Shown: one piece after another, positions 9,588-18,435 of the stretch
How the letters are laid out: each line of letters begins with the position of its first letter
How positions within the stretch are numbered: the first letter of the stretch is position 1
NCBI GenBank assembly: GCA_020445605.1
Contig: JAGRGH010000049.1
Location: 248,001 to 312,000, forward strand
DNA: 64,000 nucleotides
DNA from: Chromatiales bacterium
GTDB lineage: Bacteria > Pseudomonadota > Gammaproteobacteria > JAGRGH01
Direction: 5' to 3'
The notes under the pieces: model-generated
Database searches by the model: none
Told to the model about the DNA's origin: nothing
The model's input: only the letters and a program-made list of their open reading frames with translations
Program-made: the position numbers and the translations under genes

Positions 9588-10261
9588 CACGAACCGCCCG
9601 CCATTAGGCGCTGCTCGAGCTCTGCGAGCCGTTCGGCGGTGCCTACGTCGGACCACAGGCCGGTGAAATGCGTCCCGCTCAGTCGATTCCGCTCTGCAGC
9701 AGACCGCAGCAGCGGCGCGAGCGAAAAGCGTTCTCGCATTTCACCGTCAAACAGATTGGGGTGCAAAACGGCAATGCCCGCATAGGTCAGCCGCCGCAGT
9801 GCGTTGTTGTGCACGCGCCGCCCGTCCAGCCCGAAATCACCGTCGGGATGATGGTCGGGATTGTCCACGAGGATCAGGTGCCCAAGGTCGTTGGCCGCGA
9901 GGCGGTCCAGTGTGGCGAAGTCGAAGTCGCTGTAAACGTCGGCGTTCACGACAATGAACGGTTCGTCTCCGAGCAGGGGCAACGCGCGGCGGATGCCGCC
10001 GCCAGTCTCGAGCGCCCCCGGCGGTTCATCCGACCAGTCGACGCGTACGCCGTACTGCGCGCCATCGCCAATGCGTGCGTGCAGCTGCTCGCCCAGCCAG
10101 GCGGTGTTGACCACAAGCTCGTAGACACTCGCACGCGCGAGTTGGCAGAGCACCCGTTCGATCAGGGTCTGGCCGTGAACCTCGACCAGCGGTTTGGGGA
10201 TGCGATCGGTCAGCGGCCGCAGTCGCTCGCCGCGGCCCGCGGCCAGAATCATTGCACGCAT
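9587..10261 (-). CDS. murU: MurU-like nucleotidyltransferase
   Basis: Small sugar-phosphate nucleotidyltransferase of 224 residues. The pyrophosphorylase signature AAGRGERLRPLTDRIPKPLV is at the N-terminus, followed by ETGGGIRRALPLLG, a VVNADVYSDFD metal/nucleotide motif and WSDVGTAERL at the end. Length and motifs fit N-acetylmuramate-alpha-1-phosphate uridylyltransferase of the peptidoglycan recycling route. The kinase AmgK that usually accompanies MurU is not present in the window, so the substrate assignment is family-based. It is translationally coupled to waaA. A second ATG three codons in (MILAAG) is an equally good start. Confidence 0.82.
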   Translation of the reverse strand: MRAMILAAGRGERLRPLTDRIPKPLVEVHGQTLIERVLCQLARASVYELVVNTAWLGEQLHARIGDGAQYGVRVDWSDEPPGALETGGGIRRALPLLGDEPFIVVNADVYSDFDFATLDRLAANDLGHLILVDNPDHHPDGDFGLDGRRVHNNALRRLTYAGIAVLHPNLFDGEMRERFSLAPLLRSAAERNRLSGTHFTGLWSDVGTAERLAELEQRLMAGGS

Positions 10262-10341
10262 GGGATCACGTGCCTGGAGCCGTCAGACAATCCGATCGCG
10301 CCGCGCCTGCTCGCGCACGCTGCGGACCCGGCGCGGAAATC

Positions 10342-11604
10342 TCAGCGACGCATGGAGTCGAAGAACTCGGCATTCGTCTTTGTGCCCTTGAGTTTCTCGA
10401 CCATGAATTCGATCGCGGCCAGTTCGTCCATCGGGTGCAGGATTTTGCGAAGGATCCACATCTTCTGCAGTTCCTCCGGCGAGGTCAGCAGTTCCTCGCG
10501 TCGGGTACCCGAACGGTTGATGTTGATCGACGGGAAGATGCGCTTCTCGGCGATCCGGCGATCGAGGTGAATCTCCATGTTGCCGGTGCCCTTGAACTCC
10601 TCGTAGATCACGTCGTCCATCTTCGAGCCCGTGTCGATCAGGGCGGTGGCAATGATGGTCAGGCTGCCGCCTTCCTCGACGTTGCGTGCCGCACCAAAGA
10701 AGCGCTTCGGACGCTGCAGTGCGTTGGCGTCCACACCGCCCGTGAGCACCTTGCCCGAGGACGGCACCACGGTGTTGTAGGCACGCGCAAGGCGCGTGAC
10801 GGAATCGAGCAGGATCACGACATCGCGACGGTGTTCAACCAGGCGCTTGGCCTTCTCGATCACCATTTCGGCGACCTGCACATGGCGTGTGGCGGGCTCG
10901 TCGAAGGTCGAGGAAATCACCTCGCCCCGGACCGAACGCTGCATCTCCGTGACCTCCTCGGGTCGTTCGTCGATCAGCAGCACGATCAGATAGACCTCGG
11001 GGTGCTGCGCGCCGATCGCCTGGGCGATGTTCTGCAGCATCATGGTCTTGCCGGCCTTTGGCGGCGAGACGATCAGACCGCGCTGGCCCTTGCCGATCGG
11101 CGCAACCAGTTCGATGAGCCGCGCGGTGATGTCCTCGGTGGAACCGTTGCCGCGTTCGAGCTTCATCCGGTGATTGGCGAACAGCGGCGTGAAATTTTCG
11201 AACAGGATCTTGTTCTTGGCGTTCTCGGGCGGCTCGTAATTGATCTCCGAGACCTTCAACAGCGCAAAGTAGCGTTCGCTTTCCTTGGGCGGGCGAATCT
11301 TTCCGGAGATCGTGTCACCGGTGCGCAGATTGAAACGGCGAATCTGACTCGGCGAGACGTAAATATCGTCCGGCCCGGCAAGAAACGAGCTGTCGGCCGA
11401 ACGCAGAAATCCGAACCCGTCAGAGAGGATTTCCAGCACCCCGTCACCATAGATGTCGTCCCCGCGACGCGCCTTGGCCTTGAGGATCGCGAAGATCAGG
11501 TCCTGTTTGCGCAGCCGGCCGGTGCTGGCGGCATCCAGCCCGAGTTCGCCACCCACGGCGGCCAGATCAGCGACGGGCATCTTCTTGAGTTCGGTCAGAT
11601 TCAT
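10342..11604 (-). CDS. rho: Transcription termination factor Rho
   Basis: Hexameric RNA-dependent ATPase that ends transcription. The 420 residues starting at MNLTELKK match the usual length of about 419; an open extension upstream to 11682 is discarded because it is not Rho-like. Visible are the N-terminal helical domain, the OSB fold with RNP1-like DGFGFLRS, the P-loop PPKAGKTMM near residue 178, Walker [17 protein letters not shown], the Q-loop [22 protein letters not shown] (split for length) and the closing [19 protein letters not shown]. It sits downstream of trxA on the same strand, the gene order known from enterobacteria. Confidence 0.98.
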   Translation of the reverse strand: MNLTELKKMPVADLAAVGGELGLDAASTGRLRKQDLIFAILKAKARRGDDIYGDGVLEILSDGFGFLRSADSSFLAGPDDIYVSPSQIRRFNLRTGDTISGKIRPPKESERYFALLKVSEINYEPPENAKNKILFENFTPLFANHRMKLERGNGSTEDITARLIELVAPIGKGQRGLIVSPPKAGKTMMLQNIAQAIGAQHPEVYLIVLLIDERPEEVTEMQRSVRGEVISSTFDEPATRHVQVAEMVIEKAKRLVEHRRDVVILLDSVTRLARAYNTVVPSSGKVLTGGVDANALQRPKRFFGAARNVEEGGSLTIIATALIDTGSKMDDVIYEEFKGTGNMEIHLDRRIAEKRIFPSININRSGTRREELLTSPEELQKMWILRKILHPMDELAAIEFMVEKLKGTKTNAEFFDSMRR

Positions 11605-11931
11605 GTGCGTAGAGAGTAGAAGTGGACGGAGGGATGCCGGAACGCATCCGGCGGGACTGGGTGGGGTCCACGCGGCGCGCATGCGCCCGCCGCGGACGAA
11701 AGGATCAGGGTCTGGTTATCGAGTCAATCGAAACTTTGAATCTATTGCCTGGTCGAGCGACGACAACCAGCTGCCCGCTCATGATGACCGCAGCGGCCAC
11801 TGCCGTTGTTCACGGAAGCGTCACGCACCCGGTCGAACAAAGCGTCCTGCGTAACCGGCCGATCCACGCCAAGCGTTCGGAGATCGGCTGGGTCTGATCC
11901 GAACCGGACCGACGCACGGCAAAGGCGACGT
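11605..11931 (-). other. rho leader region with two GC-rich hairpins
   Basis: This 327-nt stretch between trxA and rho carries no convincing gene. It holds a hairpin GCCGGA/TCCGGC (11636-11641/11647-11652, 5-nt loop) and a 7-bp stem CGCGGCG/CGCCGCG around 11671-11694. Neither is followed by a T-run. In Escherichia coli rho has a long leader with autogenous attenuation; a similar role here is inference. Confidence 0.35.
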
Positions 11932-12258
11932 TCAGAGATTCTTGTCGAGAAACGCCGCAAGCTGCGACTTGGTCAGCGCGCCGACGCGGGTGTCTTCAAC
12001 CTCGCCGCCCTTGAACAGCATCAGGGTCGGGATGCCACGGATGCCGTAACGCGGCGGAACGCCGGGATTGTCGTCGATGTTCAGCTTCGCGACCTTCAGG
12101 CGCCCGGCATACTCGCCGGCAATCTCCTCGAGCGCCGGCGCAATCATCTTGCACGGACCGCACCACTCCGCCCAATAGTCCACAAGCACCGGCACGTCGC
12201 TTTTCAAGACTTCCTGCTCGAAATTCGTGTCGGTCAACTGGGAGATGTCGGCACTCAT
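11932..12258 (-). CDS. trxA: Thioredoxin 1
   Basis: Cytosolic disulfide reductant of 108 residues. The active site is WCGPC at residues 32-36 (C33, C36), within the [21 protein letters not shown] segment, with a buried Asp (VLVDYWA) and the cis-Pro loop [11 protein letters not shown]. Length is standard. It lies between rho (downstream, same strand) and divergent rhlB. The trxB reductase is encoded separately at about 40 kb. Identification is firm. Confidence 0.98.
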   Translation of the reverse strand: MSADISQLTDTNFEQEVLKSDVPVLVDYWAEWCGPCKMIAPALEEIAGEYAGRLKVAKLNIDDNPGVPPRYGIRGIPTLMLFKGGEVEDTRVGALTKSQLAAFLDKNL

Positions 12259-12470
12259 TCAGATCGCTCCTGGATTGCGGCGGATCGTGGTACGGGATGG
12301 CTCGGAATCCGCGGATGCGGCGAACGGGGTTGTCGATCGACAGTGGCCGCTTCCGGCCGGGTCGTTCCCGGGGTGCGGCGTCTTTCTACTAGGGTTGCGC
12401 GCATTGTGAACGAAGCGCGCGTGGGCGTGCAAGCCCACCGACCATTTCAATTAGGGTATTCTGACGGGTT

Positions 12471-13808
12471 ATGGTTGATCAACATCTTAGCGACGTATCG
12501 TTCGCATCCCTTGGCCTGCGGCCCGAGATTCTCCACGGCCTGGCCGACGCCGGATTCGATCTGTGCACCCCGATCCAGGCCGAGTCCCTGCCGCCCGCGC
12601 TGTCCGGCAACGATGTCGCCGGTCAGGCGCAGACCGGCACCGGCAAAACGGCGGCGTTTCTGATCGCGAGCTTTCAGCGCCTGCTGACGCACGCGCCGCC
12701 ACGCACGCGCCGCGCGAACCAGCCGCGCGCGATCATGCTGGCCCCCACGCGCGAACTCGCCGTGCAGATACACCGGGATGCCGAGCAACTCGGCCGCTAT
12801 ACCGGCCTGCGCCTGGGCCTGGCATTCGGCGGAACCGACTACGAGAAACAGCGCGAGGAGCTTGCCGCGGGCGTCGACATCCTGATCGGCACGCCGGGTC
12901 GGATCATCGACTATTTCAAGCAGCGCGTGTTCGACCTGAACGCGGTTCAGGTCATGGTGCTCGACGAGGCCGACCGCATGTTCGATCTCGGCTTCATCAA
13001 GGACATCCGCTTCCTGCTGCGACGCATGCCGCCACCCGCCCAACGGCTCAGTCTGTTGTTCTCGGCGACGCTGTCGATGCGCGTGACGGAACTCGCCTAC
13101 GAGCACATGAACAACCCGGTGTCCGTGAAGATCGCGACCGACAAGGTCACGGCCGATCGGGTCCGCCAGTCCCTCTATCTGACGGCGAATGACGAAAAAT
13201 TGCCGCTGCTGATCGGCCTTTTCCGGTATATGGATCCGAAGCGCAGCATTGTGTTTGTGAACACGAAACGCGCCGCCGAACTGATTGGCTCCGCGCTGGA
13301 GGCCAACGCCCTGCACGCGGCGGTGCTGTCGGGGGACGTTCCGCAGAAAAAGCGCCTGCGTTTGTTGCGTGACTTCCAGACGGGCGAACTGCCCGTGCTC
13401 GTGGCGACCGACGTTGCCGCGCGCGGGCTGCATATCCCGGAGGTCAGCCACGTGTTCAACTTCGACCTGCCCCAGGACGCGGAGGACTACGTGCACCGCA
13501 TCGGTCGCACGGCGCGGCTTGGCGCCAGCGGCGATGCAATCTCGTTTGCCTGCGAGGATTATTCTTTTCATCTGCCGGACATCGAGCGCTACATCGGTCA
13601 CAAGATCGAAATCGCCGAGATGAACCCGGAACTGCTGGCGACCGACCTGGAGATTCCAAAGCGCACGCATCGCCCGCGCAGCGGGCCTGGTGGACGGCCG
13701 CCGCGACGCGGTGATCGATCCAGACCACCCGCTGACGGACGGCCGCCGCGACGGCGGCGACGTCCCCGATCCGGCGCGCCGGGTTCCAGCGGCGGTTCGG
13801 CGGCATGA
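12471..13808 (+). CDS. rhlB: DEAD-box RNA helicase RhlB
   Basis: ATP-dependent RNA helicase, a degradosome component in related bacteria. The 445-residue product carries the motifs in order: TPIQAESLP (Q), AQTGTGKT (I), PTRELA (Ia), GTPGR (Ib), DEAD (II), SAT (III), VFVNTKR (IV), TDVAARG (V) and HRIGRTAR (VI). The N-terminus (FASLGLRPEILHGLADAGFDLCTPIQ) and the location divergent from trxA-rho favour RhlB over RhlE or SrmB. The C-terminal tail of about 50 residues is basic and rich in Arg, Pro and Gly (RPRSGPGGRPPRRGDRSRPP), probably disordered and RNA-binding. Its stop overlaps the next gene as ATGA. Confidence 0.93.
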   Translation: MVDQHLSDVSFASLGLRPEILHGLADAGFDLCTPIQAESLPPALSGNDVAGQAQTGTGKTAAFLIASFQRLLTHAPPRTRRANQPRAIMLAPTRELAVQIHRDAEQLGRYTGLRLGLAFGGTDYEKQREELAAGVDILIGTPGRIIDYFKQRVFDLNAVQVMVLDEADRMFDLGFIKDIRFLLRRMPPPAQRLSLLFSATLSMRVTELAYEHMNNPVSVKIATDKVTADRVRQSLYLTANDEKLPLLIGLFRYMDPKRSIVFVNTKRAAELIGSALEANALHAAVLSGDVPQKKRLRLLRDFQTGELPVLVATDVAARGLHIPEVSHVFNFDLPQDAEDYVHRIGRTARLGASGDAISFACEDYSFHLPDIERYIGHKIEIAEMNPELLATDLEIPKRTHRPRSGPGGRPPRRGDRSRPPADGRPPRRRRRPRSGAPGSSGGSAA

Positions 13809-14227
13809 GCAAAAAGGACAAAAAAGACAAGAAGAAGCGCCCGGAACTGAAGGTCAAGATCACCCCCGAGAACAAGTGCAGCTTCTGCACCGGCACGATC
13901 TGTTGCAGCTACGTGACGCAGCAGATCGACGCTCCGCGTTCCAAATACGATTTCGAGCACCTGCTCTGGCAGGTCTCGCATGAAAACGTCAGCGCCTACA
14001 AGGAAGAGGATGGCTGGTATCTGATGTTCACGACCCGCTGCACGCACCTGCTCGACGACGGCCGCTGCGGCATCTACGAAACGCGCCCGGAGGTCTGCCG
14101 CGAGTATTCCAACGATTACTGCGAGTACGACAGTCCGGCCGAAGAAGGCTTCGAGCTCTATTTCCGCGACTACGACGAGCTGCTCAAATACTGCAAAAAG
14201 CGCTTCAAACGCTGGAAGCGCGGCTAG
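13805..14227 (+). CDS. YkgJ-family cysteine cluster protein
   Basis: A 140-residue protein with a lysine-rich N-terminus (MSKKDKKDKKKRPELK). Its cysteine-cluster pattern is CSFCTGTICC (C25, C28, C33, C34), TRCTHLLDDGRCGIYETRPEVCREY and NDYCEYD. This is the UPF0153/YkgJ signature, which may bind zinc or an Fe-S cluster; function is not established. The ATG overlaps the rhlB stop (ATGA), so the two are probably co-translated. It converges on the nucleotidase gene at 14270 with only about 40 nt between. Confidence 0.85.
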   Translation: MSKKDKKDKKKRPELKVKITPENKCSFCTGTICCSYVTQQIDAPRSKYDFEHLLWQVSHENVSAYKEEDGWYLMFTTRCTHLLDDGRCGIYETRPEVCREYSNDYCEYDSPAEEGFELYFRDYDELLKYCKKRFKRWKRG

Positions 14228-14269
14228 CAGGCTGCTGGATACGGTCAGCCAGCGCCTTGTGCCGGGATC

Positions 14270-14923
14270 TCAGGGAATTACTTCCGAAAGGTCGTGGACT
14301 ACGGGGAATGCCCGCACGTGTCGCGGTGGTTGGCCAAGATCGGGACGTGATACGGCCAGCACCTGGCCGACTCCGAAGCGGGTCGCCGCCTCGAGCACCG
14401 GCAGGCTGTCGTCGACCATCAGCGCATGCGCCGGGCTGAATGGATGCAGCTGGATCATGCGCTCCCAGAACTCGACATGCTCCTTGGGGGCGCCATGGTC
14501 GTGGGAGCAGACGATCCGGTCGAACCGCTGGCCGATTCCCGTTTCGGCCAGCTTGAGTTCCAGGGTCTTGCGGTGGGCGTTGGTGACCAGCCAGAGTTGC
14601 CTGCCGGTCGCGCGCACGCCATCGAGGAAGCGAACGGTGTGCGGCAGCAGCCGGATGCCATCGCGACGCTCGCGCGCCAGTGCCATGATGTCCAGCTCGA
14701 GTTCGCGCGTCCAGTGATCGACGCAGTACCAGTCGAGCGTGCCGACCGCGGCGCGGTAACGCGCGTAGACCTGTTCGCGCGCATCGGTGGCGTCCATTCC
14801 GCGGGCACCGGCATAGCGTTGCGGAACGAATTCCAGCCAAAAATGGTTGTCGAAGCCGAGGTCAAGCAGAGTCCCGTCCATGTCCAGCAAGACGGTTTCC
14901 ACGCGGTTCCAGTTCACCAGCAT
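14270..14923 (-). CDS. yrfG: HAD-family hydrolase, GMP/IMP nucleotidase-like (YrfG type)
   Basis: Haloacid dehalogenase-superfamily phosphatase of 217 residues using the start MLVNWNRVETV. Motif I is LLDMDGTLLDL (D14 and D16), motif II lies in LWLVTNAH, Lys motif III in APKEHVEFW, and motif IV is LMVDDSLPVLEAA. A cap domain follows motif I (NHFWLEFVPQRYAGARGM). This arrangement matches the purine nucleotidase YrfG, although specificity cannot be read from sequence. Its ATG is six bases from the divergent ATG at 14930, so any promoters must lie inside the coding regions. Confidence 0.85.
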   Translation of the reverse strand: MLVNWNRVETVLLDMDGTLLDLGFDNHFWLEFVPQRYAGARGMDATDAREQVYARYRAAVGTLDWYCVDHWTRELELDIMALARERRDGIRLLPHTVRFLDGVRATGRQLWLVTNAHRKTLELKLAETGIGQRFDRIVCSHDHGAPKEHVEFWERMIQLHPFSPAHALMVDDSLPVLEAATRFGVGQVLAVSRPDLGQPPRHVRAFPVVHDLSEVIP

Positions 14924-14929
14924 GGCACC

Positions 14930-15637
14930 ATGACAAGCCGTTGCACGCACACTGTCAAGGGCCTCATGGCCGCCGCGCTTGGCCTGCTGCTGGCGTCGCC
15001 GGCATCGCCCGCCGATCTACCTGCGGAAGCCGACCCGTTCGACTGGTTCGAGCAGATCGAGCGTGCGCGGGCCGTCAATGAGGGGGAACTGCGCTTCCTC
15101 GACCCGGCGCCGCCCCAACCGGTTCACCACCACCGCAACCGGATGAAGATCGACCCGGCGGCGCTGGAGTCCGGCTGGGTCGCGCTGGAACAGTGTCACG
15201 AGCACCTTGATGCCGTGCCGGCCGCCGAGGTGGTGTATCGGGCCGGCGGAATCCGCGATCTGACTATCGTCGCGACCCGCAACATCGGGCGGGCCTGGGT
15301 CGATGGCGATTCCGTGCAGCTGGAGGACGTCGGTCACGCGGCCCTGTTGTGCGTCGCGGCGATCTCGCAGGCGCTGCAACGCGACGGCGAGCGCGGCTAT
15401 CTGCTCGCCAACGGGCCATTCATGCGGCGCTTTCTGGACGGCTATTACCCCATGCGCGTGAGCCTGGAGGTCGAGTTCCCGCCCGAACAGCTCGCGTTTC
15501 GTGGCGTCACACCCGAACCGCAGCCCGGGTTGCGGGTCGACCAGCACCTCGGGCACGTGTCGGTCGACGCCAGCTTCGAGGGCCGTCTGCGGACCGAGCT
15601 GCGATTCTGCGCGATCGGCGCTGGAGCCTGCCCGTGA
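14930..15637 (+). CDS. Unknown exported protein
   Basis: I do not recognise this 235-residue protein. The N-terminus (MTSRCTHTVKGLMAAALGLLLASPASPADLP) has a basic n-region and hydrophobic core like a signal peptide with an Ala-X-Ala type site, so it is probably periplasmic. The rest is acidic and soluble, with HHHRNRMKIDPAALESGWVALEQCHEHLD and YPMRVSLEVEFPPEQL strands. An alternative ATG at 14966 has AAGGG upstream but would leave a signal peptide without positive charge. Its stop overlaps the cysQ GTG (GTGA), implying coupling with cysQ. Confidence 0.7.
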   Translation: MTSRCTHTVKGLMAAALGLLLASPASPADLPAEADPFDWFEQIERARAVNEGELRFLDPAPPQPVHHHRNRMKIDPAALESGWVALEQCHEHLDAVPAAEVVYRAGGIRDLTIVATRNIGRAWVDGDSVQLEDVGHAALLCVAAISQALQRDGERGYLLANGPFMRRFLDGYYPMRVSLEVEFPPEQLAFRGVTPEPQPGLRVDQHLGHVSVDASFEGRLRTELRFCAIGAGACP

Positions 15638-16434
15638 ACGGGCCGGAGGCCGGCTGGCTGGAGCCGGTGGTTGCCATTGCCCTGGATGCGGGCGCGGCCA
15701 TCATGGAGGTCTACCGGGCGCCATTCGCGGTCGAGCACAAGGCGGACAACTCGCCGCTGACCGCCGCTGATCTGGCCGCCCACCGCCTGATCACCGGGGC
15801 CCTGGCCCGCCTGACCCCGACCATTCCGGTGTTGTCGGAGGAGTCCGGTTCCGCGGTCGGCGCGGGGCGCCTGGGTTGGCCGCGTTTCTGGCTCGTGGAC
15901 CCGCTCGACGGCACCCGCGAGTTCGTCAAGCGCAATGGCGAGTTCACGGTCAACATCGCGCTGATCGACGCCGGCGAGCCCGTACTCGGTGTGGTCTACG
16001 CGCCCGCGCTCGAGATCCTGTACTTCGCCGCCCGGGGTGCCGGTGCATTTCGAACGCGCAATGGCGTGCGCGAGCCGATCACCACACGCCGCCCCCCTGC
16101 CCGCCCGCCGCGCATCTGCGCGAGCCGTTCGCATCGAGGTGACTCGTTGGATGCCATGCTTTCCCGCATGGGTGACCATGATCTGGTTTCCATCGGCAGT
16201 TCGCTGAAGCTGTGCCTGGTGGCCGACGGGCAGGCAGACTGTTATCCACGCCTGGGGCCGACTTCGGAGTGGGACACGGCCGCGGCCCAGTGCGTGGTTG
16301 AATGTGCCGGCGGGCAAGTCGTGGATACGGCCGGACATCGTTTGCGCTATAACAAGCCCGAGACCCTGCTGAACCCCCACTTCCTGGTGGTCGGGGACCC
16401 TGCATATGACTGGATTGCGAATCTGTCCGATTAG
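15634..16434 (+). CDS. cysQ: 3'(2'),5'-bisphosphate nucleotidase
   Basis: Magnesium-dependent phosphatase that removes the 3'-phosphate from PAP (and PAPS), relieving product inhibition of sulfur assimilation. The product has 266 residues. The inositol-monophosphatase family motifs are PVLSEESG (metal-binding Glu pair), WLVDPLDGTREF (DPLDGT) and the C-terminal SEWDTAAAQCVVECAGG (WDxAA). The start is GTG, overlapping the upstream stop as GTGA; no ATG is available at a comparable position. The 3' end overlaps the next gene by 29 nt. It adds to the sulfur-linked genes in the window. Confidence 0.94.
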   Translation: MNGPEAGWLEPVVAIALDAGAAIMEVYRAPFAVEHKADNSPLTAADLAAHRLITGALARLTPTIPVLSEESGSAVGAGRLGWPRFWLVDPLDGTREFVKRNGEFTVNIALIDAGEPVLGVVYAPALEILYFAARGAGAFRTRNGVREPITTRRPPARPPRICASRSHRGDSLDAMLSRMGDHDLVSIGSSLKLCLVADGQADCYPRLGPTSEWDTAAAQCVVECAGGQVVDTAGHRLRYNKPETLLNPHFLVVGDPAYDWIANLSD

Positions 16435-17488
16435 TGCGCGCATGACCGCACTGGTGCTCGGGTTGGTACTTGGCACTGCCCTGGCCGGTGGCGGTCCGAA
16501 CGAGCGGATCAACGAAGTCGTCTTCGCGGACGACCCTGCATTCCGCAACCTCAAGCACCCGCCGTGGTTCAAGAAGAGCTTCTACGACCTGCGCGAGGAC
16601 CTCGAAGACGCTCGCACGCACGGCAAGTTCGGGCTGATGCTCTATTTCGGCCAGGAACACTGCGCCTATTGCGAGGCGTTTCTGGAGCATGACCTCGGCA
16701 AGCTGGACATCGAAAGTCTCGTCCGCCGTCAGTTCGACGTCATCGGTTTTGATATCTACGGTGCGCGCGAAGTGACCCTGCCGGATGGCCAGAAATACAC
16801 GGAACAGGAGCTTTCGGTCTTCTTCGAGGCCCAGTTCACCCCGACCCTGCTGTTCATCGGCCCGGAAGGCAACGAGGTGTTTCGTCTGCGCGGCTACTAT
16901 CCGCCCTACCAGTTCCGCGCCGCGATCAACTACGTAACCGACGGGTTCTACCGGTCGGAGAGCTTCCGCGACTTTCTCGCCCGGGCCGATCCGACCATGA
17001 GTTTCGAGGAGGGCGGCCTGAACTATTTCGAACTCGCCGCACCGCCCCCGCTGGCGCTGGATCGAAGCCGCATGCCGGCTCAGCGTCCGCTAGCCGTGTT
17101 CTTCGAACAGGGCGACTGCCACGCCTGCGACGCGCTGCACACCGACCCCCTCAATGACGGGGCGGTTCTGGCGCGGCTGCGCGACTTTGACGTCGTGCAG
17201 CTCGACATGTGGTCGCAGAGTCCTGTGATCACGCCCGCCGGCGAGCGAACGACCGCGCGCGACTGGGCGCGGAAGCTGGGCCTGTTCTTTACCCCGACCA
17301 TCGTGCTCTACGACGAACGCGGAAAGGAGATCATCCGCGTGGATTCCGTCGTTCAGCAGTATCGCTTGGCGGGCGTGCTGGAATTCGTGCAGACACGCGC
17401 CTACCTGGAGCAGCCCAATTTCCAGCGCTGGCGTTATGAAAAGCGCCTGGAAAGCTACCGCGAGCGGCATGGAACGGAGTTTCTTTGA
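16406..17488 (+). CDS. Exported double thioredoxin-fold protein (SoxW-like)
   Basis: A 360-residue protein with an N-terminal signal-type segment (ARMTALVLGLVLGTALAGGG) and two thioredoxin-like domains. Domain 1 has HCAYCE (C86, C89) and a cis-Pro in FTPTLLF. Domain 2 has DCHACD (C238, C241) and FTPTIVL. Two intact CxxC sites in one periplasmic protein suggest a disulfide reductase or relay; SoxW-type proteins of sulfur oxidisers are the nearest relatives I can name. The ATG lies inside cysQ (29-nt overlap); an alternative ATG at 16442 just after the cysQ stop would also give a signal peptide. The stop codon is the first element of a tandem repeat. Confidence 0.8.
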   Translation: MTGLRICPISARMTALVLGLVLGTALAGGGPNERINEVVFADDPAFRNLKHPPWFKKSFYDLREDLEDARTHGKFGLMLYFGQEHCAYCEAFLEHDLGKLDIESLVRRQFDVIGFDIYGAREVTLPDGQKYTEQELSVFFEAQFTPTLLFIGPEGNEVFRLRGYYPPYQFRAAINYVTDGFYRSESFRDFLARADPTMSFEEGGLNYFELAAPPPLALDRSRMPAQRPLAVFFEQGDCHACDALHTDPLNDGAVLARLRDFDVVQLDMWSQSPVITPAGERTTARDWARKLGLFFTPTIVLYDERGKEIIRVDSVVQQYRLAGVLEFVQTRAYLEQPNFQRWRYEKRLESYRERHGTEFL

Positions 17489-17598
17489 TTCAAAGCCCTG
17501 ATCAAGCCATCCTGGCTTGCCAGGGCAACGAAAACGAAAAAGCGTGGTTTTTCGTTTTCTCCCATTTTCGACGGCTTGCAGCCGGCCAAAATGGCGGC
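17487..17598 (+). repeat. Family-1 hairpin repeat, copy A (112 bp)
   Basis: First of two tandem copies spaced 130 bp apart. It contains a perfect 12-bp stem GAAAACGAAAAA/TTTTTCGTTTTC with loop GCGTGG (17530-17559). It also has a small CTGGC-TT-GCCAG hairpin and a distal CCATTTT/AAAATGG stem with an inner GC-rich helix. It overlaps the last bases of the stop codon of the preceding gene, so it could act as a transcription end for either strand. Confidence 0.9.
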
Positions 17599-17616
17599 AC
17601 TTCCCTGTTCCGCGTG

Positions 17617-17728
17617 GATTCAAAGCCCTGATCAAGCCATCCTGGCTTGCCAGGGCAACGAAAACGAAAAAGCGTGGTTTTTCGTTTTCTCCCATTTTCG
17701 ACCGCTTGCGGCCGGCCAAAATGGCGGC
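17617..17728 (+). repeat. Family-1 hairpin repeat, copy B (112 bp)
   Basis: It differs from copy A at only two positions, both in the terminal hairpin (acggcttgca versus accgcttgcg). The inner hairpin is still formable in each copy. The central 12-bp stem is identical. It ends 22 nt before the stop of the convergent DUF4124 gene. A diverged inverted relative lies at 39802-39897. Confidence 0.9.
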
Positions 17729-17749
17729 TGTGACCGTATCAACGTCCCA

Positions 17750-18175
17750 TCAGGAACAGAACTCGCGCAGGTAACGCTCCAGTTCGCGGCGCTGGGCGCG
17801 CAGCTTGGTGCCCTGCCCGGCCTTGTAGCCGCGACGCATCGTCGATTCGATGCGTTCCAGGCGCGCCTCGCGGCTATGGCAGCGCTCGGCGATCCGGCGC
17901 TTCTCGGCGGCGCCGGCCCCCGATCGGGCGGATTTTTTCACGGCTGGCGGACTCCAAGTCCCGGTGCGGTAGTCTTTGGCGCTGGCCGACCAGCCGACCT
18001 TGGGCGCACCGTGCCCGTCCAGTTTCACCTGTCCCCCGTCACTGCACGCGGTTTCCTGAAAGACGATCCGGCCGTCCTCCAGATCGCAGCGATACACTGC
18101 CGCCTGGCCCGGCGCTGGCGTAAAAGCCGCGGTCAGGGGCAGCAGAACGATCGCAATCAGGTGTGGTATGCGCAT
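17750..18175 (-). CDS. DUF4124 domain-containing exported protein
   Basis: A 141-residue protein with a clear signal peptide (MRIPHLIAIVLLPLTAAFTPAPGQA). It is followed by the short DUF4124 pattern AVYRCDLEDGRIVFQETACSDGGQ, with two Cys likely to form a disulfide. The C-terminal half is basic and helical, rich in Arg and Glu (AEKRRIAERCHSREARLERIESTMRRGYKAG, split for length) and ends in Cys-Ser. Function of the family is unknown. It is convergent with the double thioredoxin-fold gene across the tandem repeat. Confidence 0.8.
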   Translation of the reverse strand: MRIPHLIAIVLLPLTAAFTPAPGQAAVYRCDLEDGRIVFQETACSDGGQVKLDGHGAPKVGWSASAKDYRTGTWSPPAVKKSARSGAGAAEKRRIAERCHSREARLERIESTMRRGYKAGQGTKLRAQRRELERYLREFCS

Positions 18176-18435
18176 GGGGTCATTGAACCGCGCCGGAACG
18201 GACTCCGACAGCGGCGGCGCGCGACGGGCGATGTGCGATTTTGCCGACCGCCGGCGTAGGTGCGGCGCGTGGTTCGCCGTGCGGGCATTATGGGCGTATC
18301 AAAAACTGCTTTAGCCCCAAGGGTCGGCGCTACGGTACCCTACGCCACGTTTCCCCCTGCCAGAGCCGGGCGCAGCATCCCCTTTAGCGCGTTGCACGGC
18401 CGGCATCGTCTACCGTCTTCCCGAGGGATCCCCAG

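Noticed and set aside
11671-11694. GC-rich stem in the rho leader as an intrinsic terminator of trxA
   Set aside because: No T-run follows and it lies more than 200 nt after the trxA stop, so it is kept only as a leader hairpin.
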